DNA of 64,000 nt from contig OW285192.1 of assembly GCA_935421135.1 (NCBI GenBank), positions 9,259,501 through 9,323,500 on the forward strand, in the 5' to 3' direction. The notes below the pieces were generated by a model. That model worked only from the letters and a program-made list of their open reading frames with translations, searched no databases and had not been told where the DNA came from. Made by a program: the position numbers and the translations under genes. The stretch comes from Bugulina stolonifera (taxonomy: Eukaryota; Bryozoa; Gymnolaemata; Cheilostomatida; Bugulidae). Shown piece after piece: positions 15,001 through 27,000 of the stretch (positions are counted from its first letter, which is position 1; each line of letters starts with the position of its first letter).

Positions 15001-18000
15001 ACAGCTTATCAAGATATTCTAGCCTTAATGATTAAACTGGAATATCTTTTAAAAGTGGTATACGTAAGGCTATATATACAGCATACATAACGCAATGAAT
15101 TACTGCTTCACCATGTTTCTATCTTCTAGGTTGTAAGTAGAGTGTAGATGTCTCCATTTCCTGTTTGTAGGTGCCAAAGAAGCCCAAGGTTGAGATGCCA
15201 CCGTGCCACATCACTTCTCAGCTGATGGAGATGGGATTTGTGAGAGCTAAGGCTGAGATGGCTCTGAAGAAGCTGAGTAAGTAATCCCATATTCTAGAAC
15301 ACTCCTTCTTTAGGTTATCCTTCTGCCTAATAAATGGAGTCATTGTTAGGTTTGTTACACGTTGCACAATTAAGAGCTGAGGCTCATGGCGACCTTCATT
15401 GCTAAACATTTTCCTGTTTATTCTTTTTTTTTATAGACTATTAAATGACAGTAAATGCCAAAAAAATGCAAACTTGAGTCTCCAAATCACGCCTGAGGTG
15501 ATAAATGGCGGCGTTGTGAAGCACAAGCTTACTATTTATTATACATGTATTATATTCCTATATGCTAATAGTTACCAAGTTGCAAGTGAATGAGTGTTAA
15601 CAATGACTACCATTTATACACGCTAGTGTCCATTGTAATGCCATGGGAATTTTTTGCTAGTCTTATGATGTAACTAGAGTTCTTTGCTAACAGAGATGTT
15701 ATCGGGAGGTGGTAGAGACCCTACAATAGAATCTCTGGTTAGTTATCTGTTAGAACATGAGGCTGACCCTGAGGCTGACTCAAGCAGTGACTCGGAGCCC
15801 TACAGTTACCCCAACTCCGATGATGATGCTGGTGGTGATTCCAACTATGGAGCTATGAGAGGGTGAGACAGTCCCCAAGCCTTGGTTTTCTTTGTTACTT
15901 TTCCTCTTAATTTTCGAATCTCGTATTTTCTTTAACTAGTCAACCTTCTCCAATGTGCTCTAATTTTACTCATCTGTTCACTGTTTCGTTTAGATCATCA
16001 TATTAATTGGGGAAAAACTGTGTGCGATAAGTAGATATATTTCTGTCATACCATGATATGCATTTAAATTATTATAATTGGCTGTTACATGTATATAATA
16101 ATATTATGAAAGCATAAGTATATGTTTAATAAGAATGAGTGTATGTGTAACAATAATTTTTGCTGCATTTTTTAACTTACACAATGTTCTGTTTAGCTCT
16201 GACAGCTGTGATTCTATGGATGATTGGAGTTCATCCTTAGCCCAGCATCTTACATACTTTGGTGAAGAACTTGTGGAACCTAGGGCTATGTCTCCTGGGT
16301 TCAGACTCCGTTCTGCCTTCTCCAATATGGACGAGTATGCCAGATATGTGAAGAAACACATCAAGGTATGTGTGCTACACCACACCTACCTTTTAATGTT
16401 ATTACTCATGTGGTCATAATTTAGATTAGACCTAGTATACATGTATATGAAAGATCATTTGATATGTGATCACATTGTAAATTACTGTATGCAAATCTTG
16501 GCAGGTTATATTACAAACTGTTGATCAATAAACACAGCTACTGTTGATACAGTAGGTTATTTTATCAAGACTGTGTAGGTTAGTTATTATACTGCTGTGA
16601 AATCAACAGGGGAATTTATCAACAGATGTAATAGTTATAAATTGTATAGGCCTACGGCAAATATAACTTTTGACAGGTTGTATTGATTTAAACTGTAACT
16701 ACAAGTGCTGTAATGTTGTATTGCTATAAACTGTTGACTGTAGGTAAAAATGTTGACTGATTATTACTATAAACTGTAGATTGGTATAACTGTCGTCTGC
16801 TGTGAATCGTATGAGGAGATAGACAAAGGAGATGTTGGTCGTGTCGTGAAGATAGACAATGACGGCCTACATGATCTCAACATATTGGCCATGTGGCAGA
16901 GGAAGGGCAGCACTTACTGGCTTAGATTTGTCCATGTGGAACTTAGAAATGACCTTGCGCACGTCTCCGATGGTCAGTGTATATAATATCATATGTAGAC
17001 ATACATACCAGAGGGCACCTGCTGTAGTGGTTTGTTTCATTCATCTTCATATGCCCAGGTGGAGAATCGGAAAACATGTCTCTGCTAGCGCACTTAGGCT
17101 CAAGAGAAACGATGGACAGGCTCATTCTACATACTGTAGTGATCTTAGAGTAGTGTTTCATATGCAGTTGATTCAGTACATATGTACTGCACTCTGGCGT
17201 GGCTTCCTTTTTTAATGAAGCCAAACTGGTGTAGTGGTAATGTGTTCGGTCCACTGTACTAGGTGATTAGGTACTGCAGAGCCTCATTAAACTTTTCTAT
17301 CCATATCATCTATGAGACGTTTCCATACTCTAACTTGGCACCGCTGTTTCTTAGTTATATATATCTCCCATCTTTAGTATTGTTGTCATAATTATTGTAT
17401 TGCAATTGCTTTTTTTGTAGACTTGGGACCTAGACGTGTAATAAGAGTTGGAGACAGAGTTAGAGTGAGGCCCAATGTTTCTCTACCCAGGTATAAGTGG
17501 GGCTCGGTCAGTCACAGATCTATTGGTACAGTAAGTAGTATAGCACCCAATGGTAAGGATGCCACTATAGACTTTCCATCACATACACACTGGACAGGTC
17601 TGCTCAGCGAGTTGGAGGTCGTACCCAGCTCCCATACTAACATACAGTGAGTATCCATTGGTTCACAGGCTATCCACAGGCATTGATTTCATGGGTTCTG
17701 CTCAAGTTACTAAAGTTTGACATTAATTTGGAGTTGTGTTGCCTTTAATTTAGAATCAATATTGTCAAAGATCATACATAATTACATAGTTTGATTTCAT
17801 TATAATAGCTATTGGTTGTAGCACAGTTTATTGTGGTTTTCGAGATAAGACAACTTCAAATTTATTCATATATGTTCAACTACTACATAAAAATCGAGTT
17901 AGTGCTGTAATGTTATCGAGATTGTTTACTCTAAATAGGAGGCGAGACAGCTTCAAATCATAAAAGCTGATGACACAAAGTTATCCTTGAGTGTGCAGTC

Positions 18001-21000
18001 TTGGGAAGTTTAGTTTGAGTTTTATACTTTGTATTATTGGCATTATTAACCTTTTCATCGCCAAGCAGTATTCTTAACCTTAGATTATCATATATTATAA
18101 CAGGTGTGAGGGATGCGGTACCCGTCCCATAGTTGGTAATAGATACAAGTGTCAAGTGTGCGTAGACTACAACTACTGCGAGTCATGCTTTATGTCAAGG
18201 AAACACCGTTCCCATCCATTTTTTAAACTCACAGTTCCAGGTTTGTGAATATTGTTGTTTTACCATTAATTACAATAATATCTTCCCTGCGTGCTTTATT
18301 TTCATTCCATTTGATGGCCAATTACTTTAATTTATATTGCTGCTTCTTAAAAAAGCTCAATTTACAAAGCTACGGATCATTGATGATGAATTTATTCTGC
18401 ATTTAATTTTAGGTTCTCTAGGAATATTTTGAAATATTTCTCATAACTTTTATATGCTTAGTTTTGTTTTTCTGCACTTATATTAAGTAGTTGCATCTCA
18501 ATTGTAACCATAAGCATCTCATCTCTATCTTGTCTCTCTAGGTATTTCTCCAGTTTATGCTGGGCTCTCTGGCACCTCGACAGTACTGCGGACTATGCCT
18601 GTGCCAGGCAGACGGAGCGCTGCTGGTCCACCTGGTACTCTGGTCAGTGACTGGAATAAGTGTGTCAAAAATCTAACGGTATCGTCGCGGGAGAGGCAAG
18701 CAGCAAGACTCTATGACAAGTCACTGGCGGGCTGCTGGCAGAGCTCCGGTAGACAAGGACATGTAAGTCCTATTAGACATGCATTCCGTCAGTGTGTATG
18801 GATTCTAGGCTATGTTTAGTATTCCATTATTCAGACTGTTAGTTGGTTGAAACACCTGATGACTTTGGTTTCACTCTAACTGCAGATGACGAGCTCATAG
18901 TATAAAAAGATTGACGATTTAAATTAATGAAAACATCATCCAGTTTCTTCACCTTTGTGAAGGACCTGTACGCAGTCCCTATGTTGATGTTAATAGCTTA
19001 ACCTGATGTTATTTTGTACCACTAAACATGGTCGATGATCTTGTATGTTGTAGTATTATAATTGCTTCCGCATACCCTCACAATGATGTTTATATTGATG
19101 TATAGCATTGGATCCTACTCTCACTATGATGTATATATTCATGTATAGCATTGGATCCTATTCCCTCCATGATGTATATATTAATGTATAGCATTGGATC
19201 CGACTGGAGATGAAGACGGACATATGTGTTGCTCGTCTATCCATTCAAGTTGATCCTCAAGATGGCAGCTACATGCCCACCAGGGTCAAGGTCTCTGGTG
19301 GAGATACATTTGATAAAGTAAAGCAGCTCAACTTCATAACCGTTAGAGTTACAGATCAACCCTCAGACGTTGTGCTCCTTCAGGATATCAAGGAGGTCTG
19401 TATCTGTTCAACTCTATGCTACATTAACACCTGGATAATCGATCATGTGAACATGGAATAAGTAGGTTATGATTGTTGGAAAATTCGCAATTGGTACCAG
19501 CTGTCAGTCCTGTATTTTAGTCTCATTTTCAACTATATAATCTTTGAAATGTATTGATTTCGCAGCTGGTGTATTTGTAGCATCTACGTAAATACATGTA
19601 GCAGAATTATCGTGCATTACATAAATACATGTAGAAGAATTATGGTGTATTACATAAATACCTGTGAGGCTACAAATGGTAGACTAGGACTAGGCCTGTC
19701 TTCAGGAACTGTTTCAGTGCCGACACAGCTGAATGCTCTCAGTCAGTATGTGGTGAAGAAGGTAGCAGTGCATTCTGGGGGACGTCACGCTCTGGCTCTC
19801 ACAGTCAGGGTGTCAGGGTGGCACAGTTGGTGGCATACATGCACACAAACCGAGAGGTTGTGAGTTCAAACCCCCAGCTGTGTCATTTCTGGCAAAGGCC
19901 TTCAGCAAGCCTTTCACCCTAGCTGCGCCTGTTCGGATCAGGGCGTATAAAAATTACAGGAGGTCCCGTGTAGTGTCTACATCAAAAACACGCACGTTAA
20001 AGATCCACCTCCGCCCTGATTCGCAAAGAGAAGCCAGATTCTGGCGGGGTATGTGACCACCTTGGGGTGGCAGGTTGATGTAGTGGTCACTGACCATGCA
20101 CTCCTGTTGTGGAAGGTGAGCTCTTCCACTCAGAGCCCAGCTCCTGTCGCTCATACAAGTTTCGAACTTCTGAGGTCTGTTAAATAGGATGGCCAAGTGG
20201 CTCGACAGCAACAAAAACAAAAACAATTATGTCAGATGGTACCCTAATTTGTACCAAATCAATAAAATACCATCTCTATATATTTCCTATTGTTGTAGTA
20301 CTATAAGTGTATAGAGATTGCCATCGTCCAGTGTAAGAACTCGGGTATAGACTGTAAGGTGCACAGTCTATCTCTCCAAGGTCGAGTGTACAGTGTCGAC
20401 TTTGATACATACAGCATGGCATACAGTTTCTTAGCCTCAGACACTGATGAGACAAATGGTGAAGTAAGCTGCACGTCCACTAACTCCAAGGCTATGACAC
20501 GACGTAACTCCACAGTGCAGAAGAATATCTATACACATGTATTCTGCTGGGGTCTGAATGACAAGGAACAGCTGGGTGGTCCAAAGGGTTCCAAAATAAA
20601 GATACCTGTACTCAACGAAACTCTGTCTAGACTAAAGTGTACCCAGATCGCCGGTGGGTCTAAGAGTCTATACTGTGTTACCCAAGATGGAAAGGTTTAT
20701 GCGTGCGGTGAGGCTACAAATGGTAGACTAGGACTAGGCCTGTCTTCAGGAACTGTTTCAGTGCCGACACAGCTGAATGCTCTCAGTCAGTATGTGGTGA
20801 AGAAGGTAGCAGTGCATTCTGGGGGACGTCACGCTCTGGCTCTCACAGTCGATGGCAAAGTATTCTCATGGGGTGAAGGAGATGATGGGAAACTAGGTCA
20901 CTATAGCAGAGCGTAAGTTAGTGGTGTTACTATGTCATGTGATATAAACTAGGTCACTATAGCAGAGTGTGAGTTAGTGGTGTTACTATGTCATGCGATA

Positions 21001-24000
21001 TACATGTAGGGCTTCGTTAGCTGAACATTGTCCCGCAGGTCATCTTACATTGTACAATTTATATTCCACTTTTGGTAAATTCTGGCTTTAGCTGTCTAGG
21101 ATCCCAGGCTTAGTGGGTACCATTTCAGTGAACTATCTTTCAATAATTGTTACCAAATTCTTTTTTTATCTAGATATTTGGTCTATAGGGCTGTTTAAAA
21201 GAAGTAATTTCGAACAAAATCGAACATTTCTATTGCGTTTAATCTTGCAAGTGGTGAATTGTTGGATTGTAGAACCTGTGACTCCCCTCGACTAGTTGAG
21301 TACCTCCGATCTAAGAGAGTGAGGGACATAGCCTGTGGGAGTGCACACAGTGCCTGCATCACATCCAATGGTGAGCTATACACGTGGGGTCTCGGAGAGT
21401 ACGGCAGACTCGGTCATGGTGATAACCTGACTCAGCTTAGGCCTAAGCTAGTCAAAGTGTTAGCAGGTACGTATTGTGAAGTTACTTGCCCTTCCTTTAT
21501 CAGTATAACTAGCACTATGGGAATATGACACTTTGCTACTCTGACTATTGTATTACTACACCATCTTTCATTTATCAGTCTAGCTAACACTATGGGAATA
21601 GGGCACTTTACTACGCTGAATGTTGTATTACTACACTGTATACAGGTAAGAGAGTGATGCAGATAGCCTGTGGTAGCAGAGATGCGCAGACCCTTGCTTT
21701 AACAGAAGACGGGATGGTATACTCCTGGGGAGATGGTGACTTTGGGAAACTCGGTCAGTGTTAACCAGTAAATCCGTGACTGGCAGAATACATAGTATTG
21801 TAATGGTTTCTGTGATTTGGTGCGGTCGTCCTTGGACGACTATCGACCCAGAAATGAAGTGCCTATGAGTGGTGCTAGGCCTTCGCATTACATGAAAGAT
21901 CGAGCGGTCTCAGTAGCCCAAAAACTACCAGAGACGACCCATCTGGTCCCAAGTCTGACCTTCAGACTATACCTTGAAAGAGAGTGATCTGACCTAGTAG
22001 GCGGTTCGCTAAGCGAATGACCTGACAAAAGGAAGTGAAAGTCTCTGTATCAAGTATAGATGTGTCTTTATTGAAAGCCAAGTGAAGACTGAGACAATGA
22101 ACAGTGAAACAATGCCCTTTATATAGTATAAGGACTTCCGGCCGACGTAGTATCGGGAAAAGACAACGTAAGGTCGTCCGGAAGTTGCGCAGCAACATGG
22201 CCACCGGAAGCCCGACGGCCGACCCAAAATAAGTCGGGTTCTACAAAAGTTGCTTAAAATGGTCCAATTCATGTACAAAATGAATATTCTGAGAGGTCGG
22301 GCCTCTGTACATGGGTATAAAAGGCATTAAAAGACTTAGGAATAATCATACAAATGCACATCAGTATGTAAAGGGTATAAACACATGGAGACACGTATAT
22401 AGACAGTAATTAAATGGTTTGACATGCAATACAATTGAATACGGGTATACGAGCAGCTATTTATGAGAGTGTGAGTGTTAGCTGAGTAGCGCTGTGACAA
22501 CTACTAGGCACTTAGGGTGCTGTAGGGCTTTGTCCGGTAGCTGGAGTCGTATACAAATGTCCTGTACCATTACAGTATTATATAGTCTAGTGCTTGGTGT
22601 TTATTAACATTTTATTACTTCATATTTCGTTGCTTTATCCTCACATGTTTTATAAACTGTTTGTTGAGGTCTGGTATTAATAATATGGCATTCTTGTGAC
22701 ATTGCATAATCTACCGAATTGGCCTAGCTGCTGCCGCTGACGGCTCCATGTAAACGTTTTGTTTTGGTCACATTAGTCGTTCTTGGCATCTGGCCAGTAG
22801 TATATAAAGTGACCCGTGTTTATGGGTATATGTAGGTAGAGGAGGAAGCGAAGGATGCATGGAACCTCACGTTGTAGAGAGACTCACTGGAATGGGGGTG
22901 TGTCAGATAGAGTGTGGAGCTCAATTCTCATTGGCCCTCACAAAAGCTGGAGAAGTGTGGACATGGTAACCATTACACATCCTAAGTGTATTCATATTAT
23001 TTAATATAGATGTCCATAGATTGTATCCTCTTATGAAATAGACTCTGTTTCATAAAACGAAACTTTGACATTTAGGGGCAAAGGAGACTACTACAGATTG
23101 GGACACGGGGCAGACAGCCATGTAAGGAAACCACAAGTGGTCGAAGGTCTTAAATCTAAGAAGATTATACACATTGCTGTAGGAGCTTTACATTGTCTAG
23201 CTGTAACAAGTACTGGAGAGGTCAGTGTTGTACATATTATGTGTATGCTAGTTATATTTAGTGTAGATGTTAATTTCATAACTTTAGATACTATACTGTG
23301 TAACTATCATAAACTATGCATGGTTAGCAGCGTGAATAAGATAAGTTAACTAACAGGATAGTAAAAGCTGCAGGGTAATTTATAACTTTTGTAACAACTT
23401 TTCCTGATGATGAGAAGCTGTCTTAACTATGTGATGTCTATTTCATTGTTATCAAATAGAATATCAGACAACTTTTTCAAGTAATCCTTCACTTAATAGT
23501 GAATAATTATTTGCCTTGCTCTTATCATAAAACAGTAGTCCTCGATTCAATGAATTCTTTCAGATTACGACATAAATCACCCACGATGAGGCATGTACGC
23601 TGATGATTCCTATAATTCTGTTCAAGTGTGAGTCTCAACATTGTCATTGTAAAATCAAGGGTATATTTTCGACTATTAAGACCTGTGGTTCACTAGTTAA
23701 TTATATTGTAGGTTTATGCATGGGGAGATAATGACCATGGTCAGCAAGGCAATGGAACTACTAATGTAAACAAGAAACCGGTACTTGTTCAGGGACTGGA
23801 AGGCTATCACATTGCTAAGGTAGCTTGTGGTTCCAGCCATAGTGTAGCCTGGGCTACCACTGATGTCTTTTCACCCATCACTCATGAGCCTGTATTATTC
23901 ACTGTAGCCAAGGATCCTCTGGGGGCTGCACAGCTAGGTAAGGGATTCTAAGGCTAACAAATGGTGTTTCATGATTGACATCTTACCCGTTTTATTTTTT

Positions 24001-27000
24001 TTATTTTTCACACCATTGTGCATTTGGCTATCCTGTTTGACGGACCTCTTTGGCTATCCTGTTTGACGGACCTCTTTGGCTGAAGGTTGTTTGCAGGATA
24101 GTAGCAGAGCTCTTCTTATTAGGGTTGAGTTGTTTTTAATGATGACCCGTTGTTTGTAGCTTTCGTTACATAAATGTACATGTACATGTATGTTGCTTAT
24201 TTGCAACATACATAACATGCAGCAAGAAAAACCTAAAAAAACATTTAGTTTACTTCACATGTTTATGTAATTCAGGGTTGATTGAGAAGGGAGACAATTC
24301 CCACACTGCTACTAATGTGGCTCTTTCAACCAATCAGAGCAAACCATCTCTAGCCAAGGTTATACTCAACTTAGAATCATATGAACACAAAGAGCAAGCA
24401 GTGCAGCATGTTCTTAAAGCTCTTTGCATCACATTTGCAAGGTTAGTGACTATATTTCCGTTATTTGAGTAACATTTCTTTGGTGTGTAGTATCTGAAAT
24501 ATTTCCGGGCTGTCTGAAATGTTTCTCAAATTCTGTCAGCCCAACTTTTTTACTTACTGTCGTCAGTCCAACCTCTGTGCTTACTGTCGTCAACCCAACC
24601 TTGTTACTTACTGTTGTAGTGCACAAGACATACATGTAGGTTTTATAACAACACGCGGGATAAAAATCTGGTGAAAGGGCAGTAACTGGGAAGTACTGTC
24701 GGAATTATACATGTCTCAAACCTTCCAACTCAATTCTCAAATCTGTCATTCTTGTAACCAATATTATTGATTTTCATAGTAAAGCGTAATGTCCATTTTT
24801 AGCCTGTGTCCAGTCATTTATCACCCCTCTACGATTTCCGTACATTGTAGAGAGAGCTTAGTTAATGCCATGCATCATGAGCATAACAACACCACCCTGA
24901 TCTCTAGCCAGTATGATACTAGTCTAGTGGTCTCTACACCTGCTAGTGTAAGCCCAATGATGTCCCCTACACAACTAACACCCCGCCCCTCCCATACTCA
25001 GCAGGATTTACAAGCACAGGCTAAAGATGGAAGTGCGGCCGAGTTGAGTCTTCTCACCGAAGTAAGTACATATGATAGGCTCTTTTACTTGCTTGTAATT
25101 TCATATTTCAAAGCTAATCCACAATCCCGTAGAATTTTGTTATTTTATAGAATTTATTTGTTCTAATGTCTCCACATGATAAACAAATATCTTCTGTTAG
25201 TAGTACAGTGTAATCTCAGACATGTGTTCTATCAGTTTAATGCATTTTCAATGCTGTTCACAGCGTTTTTGTCTGTTTTGAAGTTATATTTTCCTTACAA
25301 TTGTTAGCATAAGGGAGAGACAACTCTCTACTACTATTAATAACAGGTAAAACTGATCAAGTGTATATACACTAGCATGCTGTGTGTTTCTATGATGTAC
25401 GAGTAGCACGTGGGTCTCTATTGAAACAGGTTTCGATCAGTGATATCAAGCTGATAGATACTGAAGATATCAATGACCTGACAACTACACTGACATCAGA
25501 TGCTATTCAAAGTGGACAGACACAAGACCCAGAGGTAAGAATTACTTCAAACGTTTACCAATGCTATATGCCAGCCTATGAGTACCTCCATGTACTTATT
25601 GTTTAGATGTGATTGCTATGTTAGTATTTGCATGTGACATGTACTGTGGAATCTTTAAATTAACATGCTACCTGCCTGATAGACGGCTGCCATTAACGAA
25701 TACCCTTGCACATGCTGAGCAAATTGTAAGAACAGCAGTTCCATGTAAAGCATTGCATCTTTTCCAGGACCAACAGTCTGCAGGGGCTAGCAATCTAGGT
25801 GAGGGGACTGCCACACCCACCCCAACTATTTATGACCTTCAGGAATTTACAGCTAAGATGTCAGCTGATGATGCTAGAATGCTAGTGGACTTACTCAAGC
25901 TGGCCATTGCCAACAGGACAGACAAGGAAGGGCATGGAACTCAGGCTGTGTCTGGTGTACTATGTGCCCTTACCAAGGCATATCCACAGGTATGGGACTA
26001 AGGCTGTATCCTCATCTATAATCTATAAACAGGTAACACATAATTATATTGACTTAGCAACTATGATCTGGAGTTAAATGGAAATATTTCAATTAGTGAT
26101 ACGTAATGATTGTTTTTCATATTTGATGCATCATGGGATTGTAGTAGAATAAAGTTCTAGATTTGTCATTCTCTGCTTTCAAAGTTCACTTTTACTTGCT
26201 GTAGTTGGGTGTGATATGTACCCAGAATTGTACCTCACACTGATGTATACCTGTAGGTGGCTGACATGCTAATGGAGCTGTATATCACAGATTTAGAGGA
26301 CATTGCACTCATAGCTGAGTCTGAACAGAATGTACCCAAACCAGTGGTGGTGGAGAGTGCTCATCCGTATGCCGATGAGTCATTCAGTAGTGGCAAGGTT
26401 AAGATGCCAGGTCAGTCAGTCAGTTGATAGGTCAGTCAGTCAGTTGATAGGTCAGTCAGTTGATAGGTCAGTTGATCAGTCAGTCGGTAAATTAGTCAGG
26501 GAATTAATTAGTAATCCACTATTCGGTCAGTCAGTCAGTCAGATTAGTCATCATGAGTAAAAAATATTTCTAAATCTAAAGTGCTATACAATCTCCCAAT
26601 CATTGTAGTCTATCCAGTGTTGTTTATTTGAATGGGGTGTGGTCACAATAGTTCCACCCATACAACAACAGCCACTTCTCCTGATTCTTGACTTGAAATT
26701 TTGTTCTTTTGGAATGGTGGTGCTATGTCGATTTACTTTATGATTCAGGTGGAAATGGTCTTTGTGAGATCACATTTCCAATGATGTCTGACAGTGATCA
26801 CTGGAATGGCTTTACGCTAGCTTTCATGAACAGTTAGCATGAAACCTACTGGTATCCAGGTTATCTGGTGTAAAAAACCAGTCAATTTCTTTTAACTTTT
26901 ATATGTATAAACCAGTTGTCACGCGCGCAGTGTGGAAATAAACTATCAGCCATCGATGCATCATGTGATGCATTGCCATTCTCCATTGTCAAATCATAGA

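Larger units (their letters stand above)
18542..20390 (+). other. HERC2: HERC2 DOC/APC10 domain (exons 36-37 and start of 38)
   Basis: Exons 18542-18762, 19192-19395, and the first ~90 nt of 20299-20912. The jelly-roll signature is complete: [46 protein letters not shown], then [20 protein letters not shown]. It resembles the APC10 substrate-receptor fold of the anaphase-promoting complex. The exon 37 acceptor (AG at 19190-19191) is the last of three tandem 43-bp copies (earlier AGs at 19104-19105 and 19147-19148). The intron after exon 37 contains the exon-copy and SINE described separately. Confidence 0.94.
20299..23937 (+). other. HERC2: HERC2 middle RCC1 propeller, RLD2 (exons 38-43)
   Basis: Exons 20299-20912, 21273-21466, 21646-21753, 22836-22965, 23076-23220, 23712-23937. 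The propeller begins near 20530 with [14 protein letters not shown] and runs through blades ending [53 protein letters not shown] and [11 protein letters not shown]. At 614 nt, exon 38 is the largest exon, spanning the DOC end, a Ser/Thr-rich linker and the first blades. The exon 38 donor (GTAAGT at 20913) is followed 56 bp later by a duplicate donor region. The intron between exons 40 and 41 carries the LTR-like element. Confidence 0.96.

Noticed and set aside
16859..17254. 118-codon (+) and 103-codon (-) open readings
   Set aside because: Other-frame shadows of HERC2 exon 33 running into intron sequence.
17221..17290. A-box-like TGGTGTAGTGGTAATGTG
   Set aside because: No matching B box at the right spacing; too decayed to call an element.
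19612..19863. Additional HERC2 exon in the intron before exon 38
   Set aside because: The reading comes from the exact exon 38 copy; including it would duplicate a propeller blade segment and there are no in-phase splice sites.
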